Source: Alistipes senegalensis JC50 (GTDB taxonomy: Bacteria; Bacteroidota; Bacteroidia; Bacteroidales; Rikenellaceae). Taken from it: 64,000 nt of DNA. Made by a program: the position numbers and the translations under genes. Under the pieces are notes generated by a model, which did no database searches, had not been told where the DNA came from, and saw only the letters and a list, made by a program, of their open reading frames with translations. Shown piece by piece: positions 54,322-63,321 of this stretch (the first letter of the stretch is position 1; every line of letters begins with the position of its first letter). The DNA lies in contig NZ_CP102252.1 in the NCBI RefSeq assembly GCF_025145645.1, positions 1,364,001-1,428,000 on the forward strand, read 5' to 3'.

Positions 54322-54536
54322 GGCAACGGTTTTGCAGAAAATTTATGCAAAGAAACACATAAATTTCGTATTTCGGGTGTCGTAACGACACTTTTGTTTT
54401 ACAAAGCCCCCGCAATCCGGTTTTGGAACAGCCCGGCTTTTTTGTACCGATTAACATCGTAACGACACTTATCATCCGGGAAGTATTTCGAAACCGCTCG
54501 TTTTTTCCTATCTTTGCGGCAAACAAAGGGTTCGAT
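54322..54536. promoter_or_regulatory. divergent spacer with a 15-bp palindrome and second half-copy
   Basis: The palindrome GTGTCGT-A-ACGACAC spans 54377-54391. Its 13-bp part CGTAACGACACTT is at 54381-54393 and recurs at 54458-54470, 77 bp away. The copies flank the upstream regions of the divergent permease operon and SDR gene. The SDR promoter's -7 TATCTTTG lies at 54509-54516. A transcription factor site serving both genes is inferred. Confidence 0.45.
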
Positions 54537-55286
54537 ATGAAAAAGGAAGCTCTTATTACGGGTGCGACATCGGGCATCGGACGCGCCACGGCGCTGCGGC
54601 TTGCGAAAGAGGGGTATGCCGTCACGGCCACCGGACGGCGTGCCGAACGCCTCGCGGCGCTGAAAACCGAGATCGAAGCCGCGGGAGGCCGCTGCACGAC
54701 GCTCGCGTTCGACGTGCGCTCCGAAGAGGAGGTGCGCCGGAATCTCGAACCGCTCGAAAGGGTCAATCTGCTGGTCAACAACGCGGGACTGGCCGCCGGG
54801 CTGGAACACATCGACCAAGGCGACACCCGCGACTGGGACGCCATGATCGACACCAACGTCAAGGGGCTGCTCTACGTCACGCGCGTCATCGCCCCGAAGA
54901 TGGTCGCCGCAGGCGGCGGCCACATCTTCAACATCGGCTCGATCGCCGGAACCGAAGCCTACGAGAACGGTGCGGTCTACTGCGCCTCGAAGCACGCCGT
55001 GCACGCCATTTCGCAGTCGATGCGCGCCGACCTGCTGTCGGCCGGGATCAAGGTCACGGAAATTCGCCCGGGGATGGTCGAGACGGAGTTTTCCGAAGTC
55101 CGCTTCCACGGCGACAAGGAGCGCGCCGATGCGGTCTACGCGGGCGTCGAGCCCCTCACCGGCGACGACATCGCCGAAGCGATCGCATGGGCCGCACAAT
55201 TACCCGCGCATATGAACGTTAATGATATGGTACTGATGCCCGCCCGACAGGCCGGAGCCTATTACACGTACCGCAAAACAAAATAG
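54537..55286 (+). CDS. short-chain dehydrogenase/reductase (YdfG-like)
   Basis: 249 residues from the ATG at 54537, a short leader after TATCTTTG. Classical SDR: cofactor loop TGATSGIGRATA, TGRRAERL (NADP-type Arg), NNAGLA, catalytic S (GSIAG) and YCASK. The C-terminal part (DIAEAIAWAAQLPAHMNVNDMVLMP) is like YdfG/serine 3-dehydrogenase-type enzymes acting on 3-hydroxy acids. It is cytoplasmic; the substrate is not certain. The peptidase gene follows after 8 bp. Confidence 0.93.
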   Translation: MKKEALITGATSGIGRATALRLAKEGYAVTATGRRAERLAALKTEIEAAGGRCTTLAFDVRSEEEVRRNLEPLERVNLLVNNAGLAAGLEHIDQGDTRDWDAMIDTNVKGLLYVTRVIAPKMVAAGGGHIFNIGSIAGTEAYENGAVYCASKHAVHAISQSMRADLLSAGIKVTEIRPGMVETEFSEVRFHGDKERADAVYAGVEPLTGDDIAEAIAWAAQLPAHMNVNDMVLMPARQAGAYYTYRKTK

Positions 55287-55294
55287 AGAACGCT

Positions 55295-56056
55295 ATGACA
55301 TTTCCTATGATTGCACTGCTCCAGGCAGGCTATTACGCAGAGCCCCACGCCGCACGCTACGACGCCGCGACGATGGGCATGTTCGTGCTGATCATCGCCA
55401 TCGGCATCGTCGGCTTCATCGTGCAGGCGCGCCTGCAATCGGTGTTCAAGAAATATTCGAAGGTGCAGTTCCCGGGCGGCCTGACCGGCGCCGAGGTCGC
55501 CGAAAAGATGCTGCGCGACAACAACATCCACAACGTGAAAGTGACGCACGTGAGCGGCCACCTCACCGACCACTTCAATCCGCAGACGATGACCGTCAAC
55601 CTGAGCGACTCGGTCTACTCTTCGACGAGCGTCGCAGCGGCGGCCGTCGCAGCCCACGAGTGCGGCCACGCCGTGCAGCACGCGCAGGGCTATGCGCCGC
55701 TGGTATTGCGTTCGCAGCTGGTTCCCGTCGTGCAGTTCGCCTCGTCGGCCGCCACGTGGGTCATCATCCTGGGCCTCGTGATCCTGGCCTCGACGCAGAA
55801 CGAACTCCTCTGCTGGATCGGCGTGGGCATGATCGCCATGTCGGCGGTCTTCTCGCTCGTCACCCTGCCTGTGGAGTACAACGCCTCGGCCCGCGCCCTG
55901 GAGTGGCTCCAGGTCAGCCGCACGATGCAGGGCGCACAGCTCGCACAGGCCAAGGAGGCCCTCTCGTGGGCGGCCCGCACCTACCTCGTGGCGGCGCTGA
56001 GCGCCATCGCCTCGGTCCTCTACTACGTCTTCCTGATCCTCGGACGGCGCGACTGA
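55295..56056 (+). CDS. YugP-like membrane zinc metallopeptidase
   Basis: A 253-residue protein with an N-terminal span (MGMFVLIIAIGIVGFIV), the zinc motif H121-E122-C-G-H125 in AAVAAHECGHAVQHAQGYAPL, and two or three further spans (ATWVIILGLVILA, WIGVGMIAMSAVFSLV, and near the end). This matches the neutral zinc metallopeptidase 2 family (PF04298), whose substrates are largely unknown. It is followed after 7 bp by the SGNH protein gene, so both may be cotranscribed. Confidence 0.93.
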   Translation: MTFPMIALLQAGYYAEPHAARYDAATMGMFVLIIAIGIVGFIVQARLQSVFKKYSKVQFPGGLTGAEVAEKMLRDNNIHNVKVTHVSGHLTDHFNPQTMTVNLSDSVYSSTSVAAAAVAAHECGHAVQHAQGYAPLVLRSQLVPVVQFASSAATWVIILGLVILASTQNELLCWIGVGMIAMSAVFSLVTLPVEYNASARALEWLQVSRTMQGAQLAQAKEALSWAARTYLVAALSAIASVLYYVFLILGRRD

Positions 56057-56063
56057 CCCGGCG

Positions 56064-57665
56064 ATGAACTCCCCCGAAAAAGACTTCACCCACCGCAGCT
56101 GGCTGGCGACCGCGGCGCTTATCGCAGTGCTCGCAGCCGTCAGCTTCATTCCCCCGCAGAGCATCGGGAGCGTCAAACTGCGCCGCGCCAACATCCTCTC
56201 GGATGTCCTCGTCTTCGACGATGCGGCGGCGGCCGAACCCGCCGCCGAACCCGTACTCTTCGACGAGGAGGATTTCCACATCGACCTCGAAGCCGTCGCC
56301 GAACGCATCGAGGCCAACACCGCCCCGCGCGAAACGCAGGCCACCTATCGGTGGATCATCCCGCGGGACAGCCTCCGCGGCCCGCGACCCGAACCCGACC
56401 CGGCGCGCCTCACCGCGACGCCCGTTCCGATCGAGGATTACAGCGACAGCGGCCGCATCCGCGCCTTCTGCGACACGCTGCTCAACGCCCGGCGCCCGGT
56501 GCGCATCGCCTTCCTCGGCGACTCGTTCGTCGAGGGCGACATCCTCACCTCGGACCTGCGCGAACAACTCCAGACGGCCTTCGGGGAGCGGCCCGGCGGC
56601 GGTGCGGGATTCGCCCCGATGGCCTCGCCGCTGACGGCCTTCCGGCGCACGATCAAAACCCAGTCGAAAGGCTGGACGACCTACAACATCATGCAGCGCA
56701 AGGCCGCCCCGGAGAACCTGCGCAACCATTTCTACATCTCGGGATGGGTCAGCCAGCCCGCGGCGGGGGCATCGACCCGCTGGGAGAACACCGACTACCG
56801 CAAGCTGCTCGACTCGTGCGACGGAGCGCGCATCTTCTTCCTCTCGCCCCGCGACAGCCGTGTCGAGGTGACGCTCAACGACACCCTGCGCCGCGCGTTC
56901 GACATCACGGGCGACGCCGCCGTGCGTCAGATCGAGGTTTCGGCCCCGCACGTCCGCTCGCTCGCCTTCAAGGTGCTCTCCGGCACGGAGGGCTTCATCG
57001 GCTACGGCGCGATCTTCGAAGGCGGCGGCGTGGTGGTCGATAACTACTCGGTGCGCAGCAACAACGGTCAGGCGATGTTCTGGACCAACCCCTCGGTCAA
57101 CGCCCGGATCAACGCCCTCACGGGCTACGATCTGGTGATCCTCCAATACGGGCTCAACATCATGCAGTCGGGCGTGAAGAGCTACACCAACTACGCGGCG
57201 CAGATCGAGAAGATGGTGGCCTTCGTCCGGAGCTGTTTCCCCCGCGCCGCGGTGCTGGTGCTGGGCGTCAGCGACCGTTCGACGAAGACCGACGCGGGCT
57301 TCGAACCGATGGACGCCATCCCCTACATGCTCGACGTTCAGCGCCAGGCGGCCCGGAACACGGGTGCGGCTTTCTGGCCCACGTGCGACGCCATGCGCGC
57401 ACAAGGGGGCATGGAGCAGTTCGTGAAGAACGGCTGGGCCGGCAAGGACTACACCCACATCAACTACGCCGGCGGACGCCGCGTGGCGTGGGCACTGTTC
57501 GACGCCCTCAACGCCGAAGCCTGCGCGCTCCATGCCGAACAACGGGCCGCCGAACTGCGCCGGCAGGCCGAAGCCGCCGTGCTCGACTCCCTGCAAAAGG
57601 CGCGCATCGAACGCAGCCTGCTGCCCGCCGCAGCCCCCGAACCGCTTAAACCGCCGATACGATGA
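56064..57665 (+). CDS. membrane-anchored SGNH/GDSL hydrolase, partner of MBOAT acyltransferase
   Basis: A 533-residue protein with an N-terminal anchor (14-32), a Pro/Ala/Asp-rich linker (about 45-125) and a periplasmic SGNH domain. The nucleophile is S154 in AFLGDSFVEGD; the Asp/His pair is D462 and H465 in DYTHINYAG. The GDS and DxxH motifs and the ATGA overlap with the MBOAT gene recall the AlgJ/AlgX-AlgI type of polysaccharide O-acetylation system. It probably transfers or removes acetyl groups on an envelope or extracellular glycan. Confidence 0.85.
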   Translation: MNSPEKDFTHRSWLATAALIAVLAAVSFIPPQSIGSVKLRRANILSDVLVFDDAAAAEPAAEPVLFDEEDFHIDLEAVAERIEANTAPRETQATYRWIIPRDSLRGPRPEPDPARLTATPVPIEDYSDSGRIRAFCDTLLNARRPVRIAFLGDSFVEGDILTSDLREQLQTAFGERPGGGAGFAPMASPLTAFRRTIKTQSKGWTTYNIMQRKAAPENLRNHFYISGWVSQPAAGASTRWENTDYRKLLDSCDGARIFFLSPRDSRVEVTLNDTLRRAFDITGDAAVRQIEVSAPHVRSLAFKVLSGTEGFIGYGAIFEGGGVVVDNYSVRSNNGQAMFWTNPSVNARINALTGYDLVILQYGLNIMQSGVKSYTNYAAQIEKMVAFVRSCFPRAAVLVLGVSDRSTKTDAGFEPMDAIPYMLDVQRQAARNTGAAFWPTCDAMRAQGGMEQFVKNGWAGKDYTHINYAGGRRVAWALFDALNAEACALHAEQRAAELRRQAEAAVLDSLQKARIERSLLPAAAPEPLKPPIR

Positions 57666-59167
57666 CGCTTCCCGCGACAGACGGATTCTGGGACAAAGTG
57701 CTGGCTCTGCTGACCTACGACGCCTCGTCGCCGCTGATCTTCAGCAGCGGGCTGTTTCTCTTCCTGTTCGCGGGGTTCCTGCTCGTTTACAGCGCCTTCC
57801 GCCGCGCGCCGATGGCCCGCATCGTCTATGTCATCGCCTTCTCGCTCTACTTCTACTACAAGTCGAGCGGCATCTATTTCCTGCTGCTGGTCTTTGCCGC
57901 GGCGAGCGATTTCCTGATCGCGCGCGGCATCTTCCGCACCCGCTCCAAAAGCCTGAAACGCTGGCTGATGGTGCTGAGCGTGGCCGTCAACCTCGGCATG
58001 CTCGGCTACTTCAAGTACACCAACTTCTTCATCGACATCTCCAACCAGCTGTTCGGGCAGGGATTCCTGCAATTCCGGAACATCTTCCTGCCGGTCGGCA
58101 TCTCGTTCTTCGTCTTCCAGTCGATGAGCTACACCATAGACATCTACCGCGGCCAGCTGAAACCCCTGTCGAACTGGCTCGACTATCTCTTCTATCTGTC
58201 GTTCTTTCCGCAGTTAGTGGCCGGCCCGATCGTCCGGGCCCGGGACTTCATTCCCCAGATCCGGCAGAATCCGATCGTCGTCACCCGCGAGATGTTCGGC
58301 ACGGGCGTCTTTCTGATCCTCACGGGTCTGTTCAAGAAGGCGATCATCTCGGACTACATCTCGCTCAATTTCGTTGACCGCATCTTCGACGAGCCCCTGC
58401 TCTACTCCGGATTCGAGTGCCTGATGGGCATTTACGGCTACGCGCTGCAAATCTACTGCGACTTCTCGGGCTATTCGGACATGGCCATCGGCATCGCCCT
58501 GCTGCTGGGATTCCGCTTCCCGAAGAATTTCGACGCCCCCTACAAATCGGCGACGATCACCGAATTCTGGCGGCGGTGGCACATCTCGCTCTCGTCGTGG
58601 CTGCGCGACTACCTCTACATCTCGCTGGGCGGCAACCGCAAGGGCCGCATCCGGACCTACGGCAACCTGCTGCTGACGATGCTGTTAGGCGGACTGTGGC
58701 ACGGCGCGGCCGTGCGCTTCATCCTCTGGGGCGGACTCCACGGCGCGGCGCTGGCCCTGCACAAACTGTGGATGTCGGTCGTTCCGGGCGCCAAGGCCAC
58801 CGGGGCCCAGATGCACTGGTGGAGCCGTGCGGCGGGCATCTTCCTCACGTTCAACATCGTCTGCTTCGGGTGGCTGATGTTCCGCGCCGAGTCGATGCAG
58901 ACCGTTCAGCTGATGCTGCACCAGATTTTCGAGAACTTCAACGCCCCGATGATTCCGCAGGTGCTGGCGGGCTATGCCTCCGTCTTCGCGCTGATCGCCG
59001 CGGGCTACGTCCTCCACCTGCTTCCGGGCCGGGTGGACGCCCTGGCGCAACGGATCGTGGTCCACGCGCCGCTGGTGCTGCAAGTGATGATGGCCGCGGC
59101 GATGATTTGGTGCGTCATGCAGATCAAATCCAGCGACATACAGCCGTTTATCTATTTCCAATTCTAA
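57662..59167 (+). CDS. MBOAT-family O-acyltransferase (AlgI-like)
   Basis: A 501-residue polytopic membrane protein with about ten spans. MBOAT signatures are WRRWHISLSSWLRDYLYISLGGNRKG and the active-site histidine in GGLWHGAAVRFILWGGLHGAAL. The AlgI subgroup moves acetyl groups from a cytoplasmic donor across the inner membrane to a periplasmic acceptor enzyme. It is coupled to the SGNH gene by a 4-bp overlap. The acceptor polymer is not indicated by neighbours. Confidence 0.95.
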   Translation: MTLPATDGFWDKVLALLTYDASSPLIFSSGLFLFLFAGFLLVYSAFRRAPMARIVYVIAFSLYFYYKSSGIYFLLLVFAAASDFLIARGIFRTRSKSLKRWLMVLSVAVNLGMLGYFKYTNFFIDISNQLFGQGFLQFRNIFLPVGISFFVFQSMSYTIDIYRGQLKPLSNWLDYLFYLSFFPQLVAGPIVRARDFIPQIRQNPIVVTREMFGTGVFLILTGLFKKAIISDYISLNFVDRIFDEPLLYSGFECLMGIYGYALQIYCDFSGYSDMAIGIALLLGFRFPKNFDAPYKSATITEFWRRWHISLSSWLRDYLYISLGGNRKGRIRTYGNLLLTMLLGGLWHGAAVRFILWGGLHGAALALHKLWMSVVPGAKATGAQMHWWSRAAGIFLTFNIVCFGWLMFRAESMQTVQLMLHQIFENFNAPMIPQVLAGYASVFALIAAGYVLHLLPGRVDALAQRIVVHAPLVLQVMMAAAMIWCVMQIKSSDIQPFIYFQF

Positions 59168-59174
59168 GTGACCG

Positions 59175-59822
59175 ATGTACGACTTCGACCATCAACTGTT
59201 TCTCGACCTGAATTTCGACGGCGGCCCCTGCATGGACCGCCTGATGCTGACCGTCTCGGGTACGGCGATGTGGCTTCCGCTCTATGCGCTGATTCTGTGG
59301 CTCGTCTGGCGGCGCGGCGGATGGCGCGGCGTCATCGTCTTCACGGTGCTGATGATCGCGGCGCTGGCCCTCGCGGACATGGTTTCGGGCATGTTCAAGA
59401 GCAACGGAGTGCTGGGCGGCCTGCTGCCGGGCTTCGAGCCGCGCTGGCGGCCGATGTTCACCCCCTCGCTCGAAGGGCTGGAGATCGCTCCCGACTCGCT
59501 GCGGGCGCTGCGCATGGCCGGCACGCCCGGCGACTGGACGGTTCACGTTCCGGTCGAAGCCGTGAGCGGCCGCTACGGAACGGTCTCGGCCCATGCGGCT
59601 ACGATCGTCGCGCTGACCGTGCTGTCGGCGGCGGCGATTCGCCGGCGGTGGTTCACGGCGCTGATGCTCTTCTGCACCGTACTGATCTGCTATTCGCGCA
59701 TCTACCTGGGCAAACACTTCCCGATGGACCTCGTGTGGGGCACGCTCGTCGGGGCGGCACTCGGATGGGCCGCATACCTGGCCTACCGGACACTGTCCTG
59801 CCAAAAAAAGGAGCTGCGATAG
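59175..59822 (+). CDS. PAP2-family membrane phosphatase
   Basis: A 215-residue protein with about five spans. PAP2 motif 3 is SRIYLGKHFPMDLVWG. Motif 2 is degenerate (VSAHAAT in place of PSGH), and motif 1 is probably within KSNGV...RWRP with an insertion. PAP2 enzymes dephosphorylate undecaprenyl pyrophosphate or lipid A. The changes in motifs 1-2 leave activity open, but the catalytic histidines are kept. It follows the MBOAT gene by 7 bp, in keeping with an envelope role. Confidence 0.85.
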   Translation: MYDFDHQLFLDLNFDGGPCMDRLMLTVSGTAMWLPLYALILWLVWRRGGWRGVIVFTVLMIAALALADMVSGMFKSNGVLGGLLPGFEPRWRPMFTPSLEGLEIAPDSLRALRMAGTPGDWTVHVPVEAVSGRYGTVSAHAATIVALTVLSAAAIRRRWFTALMLFCTVLICYSRIYLGKHFPMDLVWGTLVGAALGWAAYLAYRTLSCQKKELR

Positions 59823-59832
59823 CAGCTCCTTT
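59807..59832. terminator. terminator overlapping the PAP2 stop
   Basis: An 11-bp stem AAAGGAGCTGC/GCAGCTCCTTT (59807-59817 with 59822-59832, loop GATA) includes the PAP2 stop codon. The A-run on one side makes it usable on the minus strand for the convergent nuclease gene. Confidence 0.75.
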
Positions 59833-59850
59833 CCGTTTCCGTCGTCCGGA

Positions 59851-61398
59851 TCAGAATCCCCAATCGGCAGGGTTGTAGGAGGCTTTGACACTCTCGTCCA
59901 CATCCGGGAAGAAGGTGAACCCGGTCTTCTCTTCGATCTCTTTCACCGAGCGCAAATAGCTCTTATCGAGCGTCGGCGATGAAGAACCGCCGATCTGATC
60001 GGCATGTTCGAACCAGAAACCCACAGCCTTCAGTTCCGAAGCTGCACACTCCTGAATCGGCTTTCTGAGGTTGCCGCTGCGGGTGCGCAACAACAGTTTG
60101 TAGTAATGGGTCGGCACGATGCACTCTTTCGAGTATCCGGGCACATAGTAACGCACCCGCGTATCGCCGGAACCATTCCAGCAACTCGCATCGCGGGCAA
60201 CCATGTCATCGTTCTCGAAATAGGCTCCCGAAACACAGTAAAGCGTATCGGAGCAGACATATCTATCCAATATCCGCTTCTCGGCATCGCCCCATACCTT
60301 GTCGAAAGCCGTGCGGCCCTGCGGCGAGATATTGCCGGGATAGAAAGTCTGCGTATTGATCTCCGCCGGATTGTTCTTGTCGCCGCATCCCCGGTAACTC
60401 GACGCCAGCATGTGCCCGCGAATCCATTGCTTGTCGATGCTCTCGGAATAAAGCGACATCGCCCGGTTGTTGTTCACCGCCAACGGATAGATGATGGCCT
60501 GCTCCGTCTCGGTCATCGAAGGATCGCGCGTCCACGGATCCGTAGCGGGGCGCGTAGTGCCGCCCTCCTGATAGCAGGCGTGCTGCGGATGGGCGATCCA
60601 CAACGGGCAATGGCGCTGCGTATCATAGCAATACGTATAATTGCGCAGATACTGTTTGGTGGTTACGGTCGAGGCCCAGAAAGTGTGGATTTTCTTGCCG
60701 GTCATGTCGGCGGGCGTCGCAGGAAGTTCCGCCCAGCGGTATCCGGCAGCCCCGGCGAACGTAATATTCACATTCCCGGTCTTGGCCCCGGGGCCTTCGC
60801 CGGCCGTGACGGTCAGCGTGCAGCGCACCCCTTCGGGAGCGGCCGTAACGGTGATCGTGCCGTCGCCCGTACCCGAAGCGGGCGCAAACACGAGCGCCGG
60901 ATCGGAACACGACGCACTCCACGAAGCGTTGGAGGTCACCGTGATGCGGTTGGTGCCCGCAGGGTCGAAGCGCAGGTCGGCGGGAGCGAGCGAAAGCGTC
61001 ACTTCGGCAGAAGCCGCGGCGCGGGTCACGGTGATGGTTTTGCCGGAAGCCTTGCCCGCAGCGGTGCGCACCCCGACTTCGACAGACGTTCCCCGGGGCA
61101 TGTCCAGCACCCGGAAGGTCCCGTTGCCGACGCCCGCCGAAGGATCGACCGTCACGGCCGCCGAGGCAGGCTCCCAATAGACCTGCCACGCGCCGTTGGC
61201 CATCACGCGGACGGCATTGTTGGCGGCGTCGGTTTCGTCGAAGGTGAAAGATTCGGATTCGACGGCGGCATAGGAGTCGTCCGAAGAGTCGTCACCGCCG
61301 CAGGAGGCGAAAAACAGCAGACTGCCCAAAAGAATCCCCATAACCCGCGGGGGGGGGTAATTCAGCCGATTGCGAAAAAAGGAGTCGAGTTGTTTCAT
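59851..61398 (-). CDS. BACON-domain DNA/RNA non-specific endonuclease, lipoprotein
   Basis: 515 residues from an ATG at 61398 (alternatives 61422 and 61341). The lipobox is FFASC (Cys33). Two BACON-like beta domains (about 45-126 and 136-216) precede a NUC1/Endonuclease_NS domain (about 235-515). That domain has the catalytic RGH motif (H329 in WIRGHMLASS) and the Mg-binding Asn in YPGNISPQ (N356). It is a surface- or periplasm-anchored nuclease, probably degrading extracellular DNA for nutrients or against other cells. A nine-G run (61349-61357, C on the coding strand) lies 8-16 bp upstream of the internal ATG at 61341. Confidence 0.88.
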   Translation of the reverse strand: MKQLDSFFRNRLNYPPPRVMGILLGSLLFFASCGGDDSSDDSYAAVESESFTFDETDAANNAVRVMANGAWQVYWEPASAAVTVDPSAGVGNGTFRVLDMPRGTSVEVGVRTAAGKASGKTITVTRAAASAEVTLSLAPADLRFDPAGTNRITVTSNASWSASCSDPALVFAPASGTGDGTITVTAAPEGVRCTLTVTAGEGPGAKTGNVNITFAGAAGYRWAELPATPADMTGKKIHTFWASTVTTKQYLRNYTYCYDTQRHCPLWIAHPQHACYQEGGTTRPATDPWTRDPSMTETEQAIIYPLAVNNNRAMSLYSESIDKQWIRGHMLASSYRGCGDKNNPAEINTQTFYPGNISPQGRTAFDKVWGDAEKRILDRYVCSDTLYCVSGAYFENDDMVARDASCWNGSGDTRVRYYVPGYSKECIVPTHYYKLLLRTRSGNLRKPIQECAASELKAVGFWFEHADQIGGSSSPTLDKSYLRSVKEIEEKTGFTFFPDVDESVKASYNPADWGF

Positions 61399-61503
61399 AG
61401 ACTGGCATTTAATTAGACACAACGGACAAATTTAATCATTCCGGGAAAATAAACAAACAAAAAAACGGTTTCGGGACAGGGAGGGCAGAGGAATGGCGAA
61501 ACA

Positions 61504-61535
61504 GTTGCTATTTTGCCCATTTTTCACTAATTTTG
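61504..61535 (+). promoter_or_regulatory. promoter of lysS
   Basis: GTTG at 61504-61507, 20 bp, then TAATTTTG at 61528-61535 fits TTTG/TAnnTTTG; it leaves a leader of about 30 nt before the ATG at 61571. Confidence 0.55.
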
Positions 61536-61570
61536 CGGGGTTGCACGAGAAAACATCAAAAACATACGAT

Positions 61571-63298
61571 ATGGCACTCGAACTCAGCGAACAGGAACAG
61601 CTTCGCAGACAGTCGCTCACGGCGCTCCGTGAATTGGGCATCGAGCCCTACCCCGCCGCCCGCTACGAGGTGACGGCCACGGCGCGCGAGATCGCCGACA
61701 ACTACGACGACACCGAAAAGAATTTCCAGGAGGTGCGCATCGCCGGCCGCATCATGTCGCGCCGCATCATGGGCAGCGCCTCGTTCTTCGAACTGCAAGA
61801 CCACACGGGCCGCATTCAGGTCTACATCCGCCGCGACGACGTATGCCCCGAAGGCGATCCGACGCTCTACAACACGGTCTTCAAGAAACTGCTCGACATC
61901 GGCGACTTCGTGGGCGTCGAGGGCTTCGCGTTCCGCACCAACACCGGCGAGCTGTCGGTGCACTGCCGCCGGTTCACCGTGCTGTCGAAGTCGATCCGCC
62001 CGCTGCCCGTCGTCAAGGAGAAGGACGGCAAGACGTTCGACGCCTTCACCGACCCGGAGGTGCGCTACCGCCAGCGGTATCTGGACCTGATCGTCAACCC
62101 GCAGGTGAAGGAAACCTTCGTCCGCCGCGCCAAGATCATGGCCACGATGCGCGAATTCTTCAATTCGAAGGGCTATATCGAAGTCGAAACCCCGATCCTG
62201 CAACCCATTCCGGGCGGCGCATCGGCGCGTCCGTTCATCACGCACCACAACTCGCTCGACATAGACCTCTACCTGCGCATCGCCACGGAGCTCTACCTCA
62301 AAAAGCTGATCGTCGGCGGATTCGACGGCGTGTACGAGTTCGGCAAGAACTTCCGCAACGAGGGCATGGACCGCACGCACAACCCCGAATTCACGTGCAT
62401 GGAGATCTACGTGGCCTACAAGGACTACCTCTGGATGATGGAGTTCACCGAGCAGATGCTCGAACGGGTGGCCGTGGCCGTGAACGGCACCACGGAGCTG
62501 ACGATCGACGACAAGGCGATCTCGTTCAAGGCCCCGTTCCGCCGCCTGACGATGACCGACGCCATCCGCGAGAAGACCGGCTACGACATCACGGGCCGCA
62601 CGGAAGAGGAGCTGCGCGAAGCCTGCAAGCGACTCAACGTCGAGGTGGACGAAACCTACGGCAAAGGCAAGCTGATCGACGCCATCTTCGGACAGTACTG
62701 CGAGGAGGAGCTCATCCAGCCCACCTTCATCACGGACTATCCGCGCGAGATGTCGCCGCTGTGCAAGCGCCACCGCTCGAATCCCGACCTGACGGAGCGT
62801 TTCGAACTGTTCGTCAACGGCAAGGAGCTCTGCAACGCCTACTCCGAGCTGAACGACCCGATCGACCAGCTGGAGCGTTTCCAGGAGCAGCTGCGACTCT
62901 CGGAGAAGGGCGACGACGAAGCCATGTTCATCGACATGGATTTCGTGCGCGCGCTGGAATACGGCATGCCGACCTGCTCGGGAATGGGCATCGGCATCGA
63001 CCGCCTGACGATGTTCATGACCGACCAGACGTCGATCCAGGACGTGCTGTTCTTCCCCCAGATGCGCCCCGAGAAGAAGGTCGTGAGCGATCCCGTGGAG
63101 GCCTACACCGCCATCGGGGTCCCCGAAGAGTGGGTTCCGGTGATTCAGAAGATGGGCTACCTGACAGTCGAGTCGCTGAAAAAACTCGCCCCCGGGAAAT
63201 TCTTCAACGACCTGTGCGGATTCAACAAGAAGAACAAGCTCGGGCTGAAAGCCCCCTCGATCGACGAGGTAAAGAAATGGTGTACTGAGGAGAACTAA
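61571..63298 (+). CDS. lysS: lysyl-tRNA synthetase (class II)
   Basis: 575 residues from the ATG at 61571, a normal start (MALELSEQEQLRRQSL) for the family. An OB-fold anticodon-binding domain (about 55-165) has VRIAGRIMSRRIMGSASFFELQD. The class II core shows motif 1 around YIEVETPILQPIPGGASARPF, motif 2 FRNEGMDRTHNPEFTCMEIY and motif 3 GMGIGIDRLTMFMTD. A C-terminal extension of about 65 residues follows motif 3, with helix-hairpin-like VPVIQKMGYLTVESLKKL, a feature seen in other Bacteroidetes LysS. It charges tRNA-Lys. tpiA follows after 23 bp. Confidence 0.97.
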   Translation: MALELSEQEQLRRQSLTALRELGIEPYPAARYEVTATAREIADNYDDTEKNFQEVRIAGRIMSRRIMGSASFFELQDHTGRIQVYIRRDDVCPEGDPTLYNTVFKKLLDIGDFVGVEGFAFRTNTGELSVHCRRFTVLSKSIRPLPVVKEKDGKTFDAFTDPEVRYRQRYLDLIVNPQVKETFVRRAKIMATMREFFNSKGYIEVETPILQPIPGGASARPFITHHNSLDIDLYLRIATELYLKKLIVGGFDGVYEFGKNFRNEGMDRTHNPEFTCMEIYVAYKDYLWMMEFTEQMLERVAVAVNGTTELTIDDKAISFKAPFRRLTMTDAIREKTGYDITGRTEEELREACKRLNVEVDETYGKGKLIDAIFGQYCEEELIQPTFITDYPREMSPLCKRHRSNPDLTERFELFVNGKELCNAYSELNDPIDQLERFQEQLRLSEKGDDEAMFIDMDFVRALEYGMPTCSGMGIGIDRLTMFMTDQTSIQDVLFFPQMRPEKKVVSDPVEAYTAIGVPEEWVPVIQKMGYLTVESLKKLAPGKFFNDLCGFNKKNKLGLKAPSIDEVKKWCTEEN

Positions 63299-63321
63299 TT
63301 CACTATAAAATATTCAGGAAA

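Noticed and set aside
61399..61422. Start of the nuclease lipoprotein at 61422
   Set aside because: The first eight residues add nothing to the signal peptide; 61398 or 61341 fit a lipoprotein better, though this is not settled.
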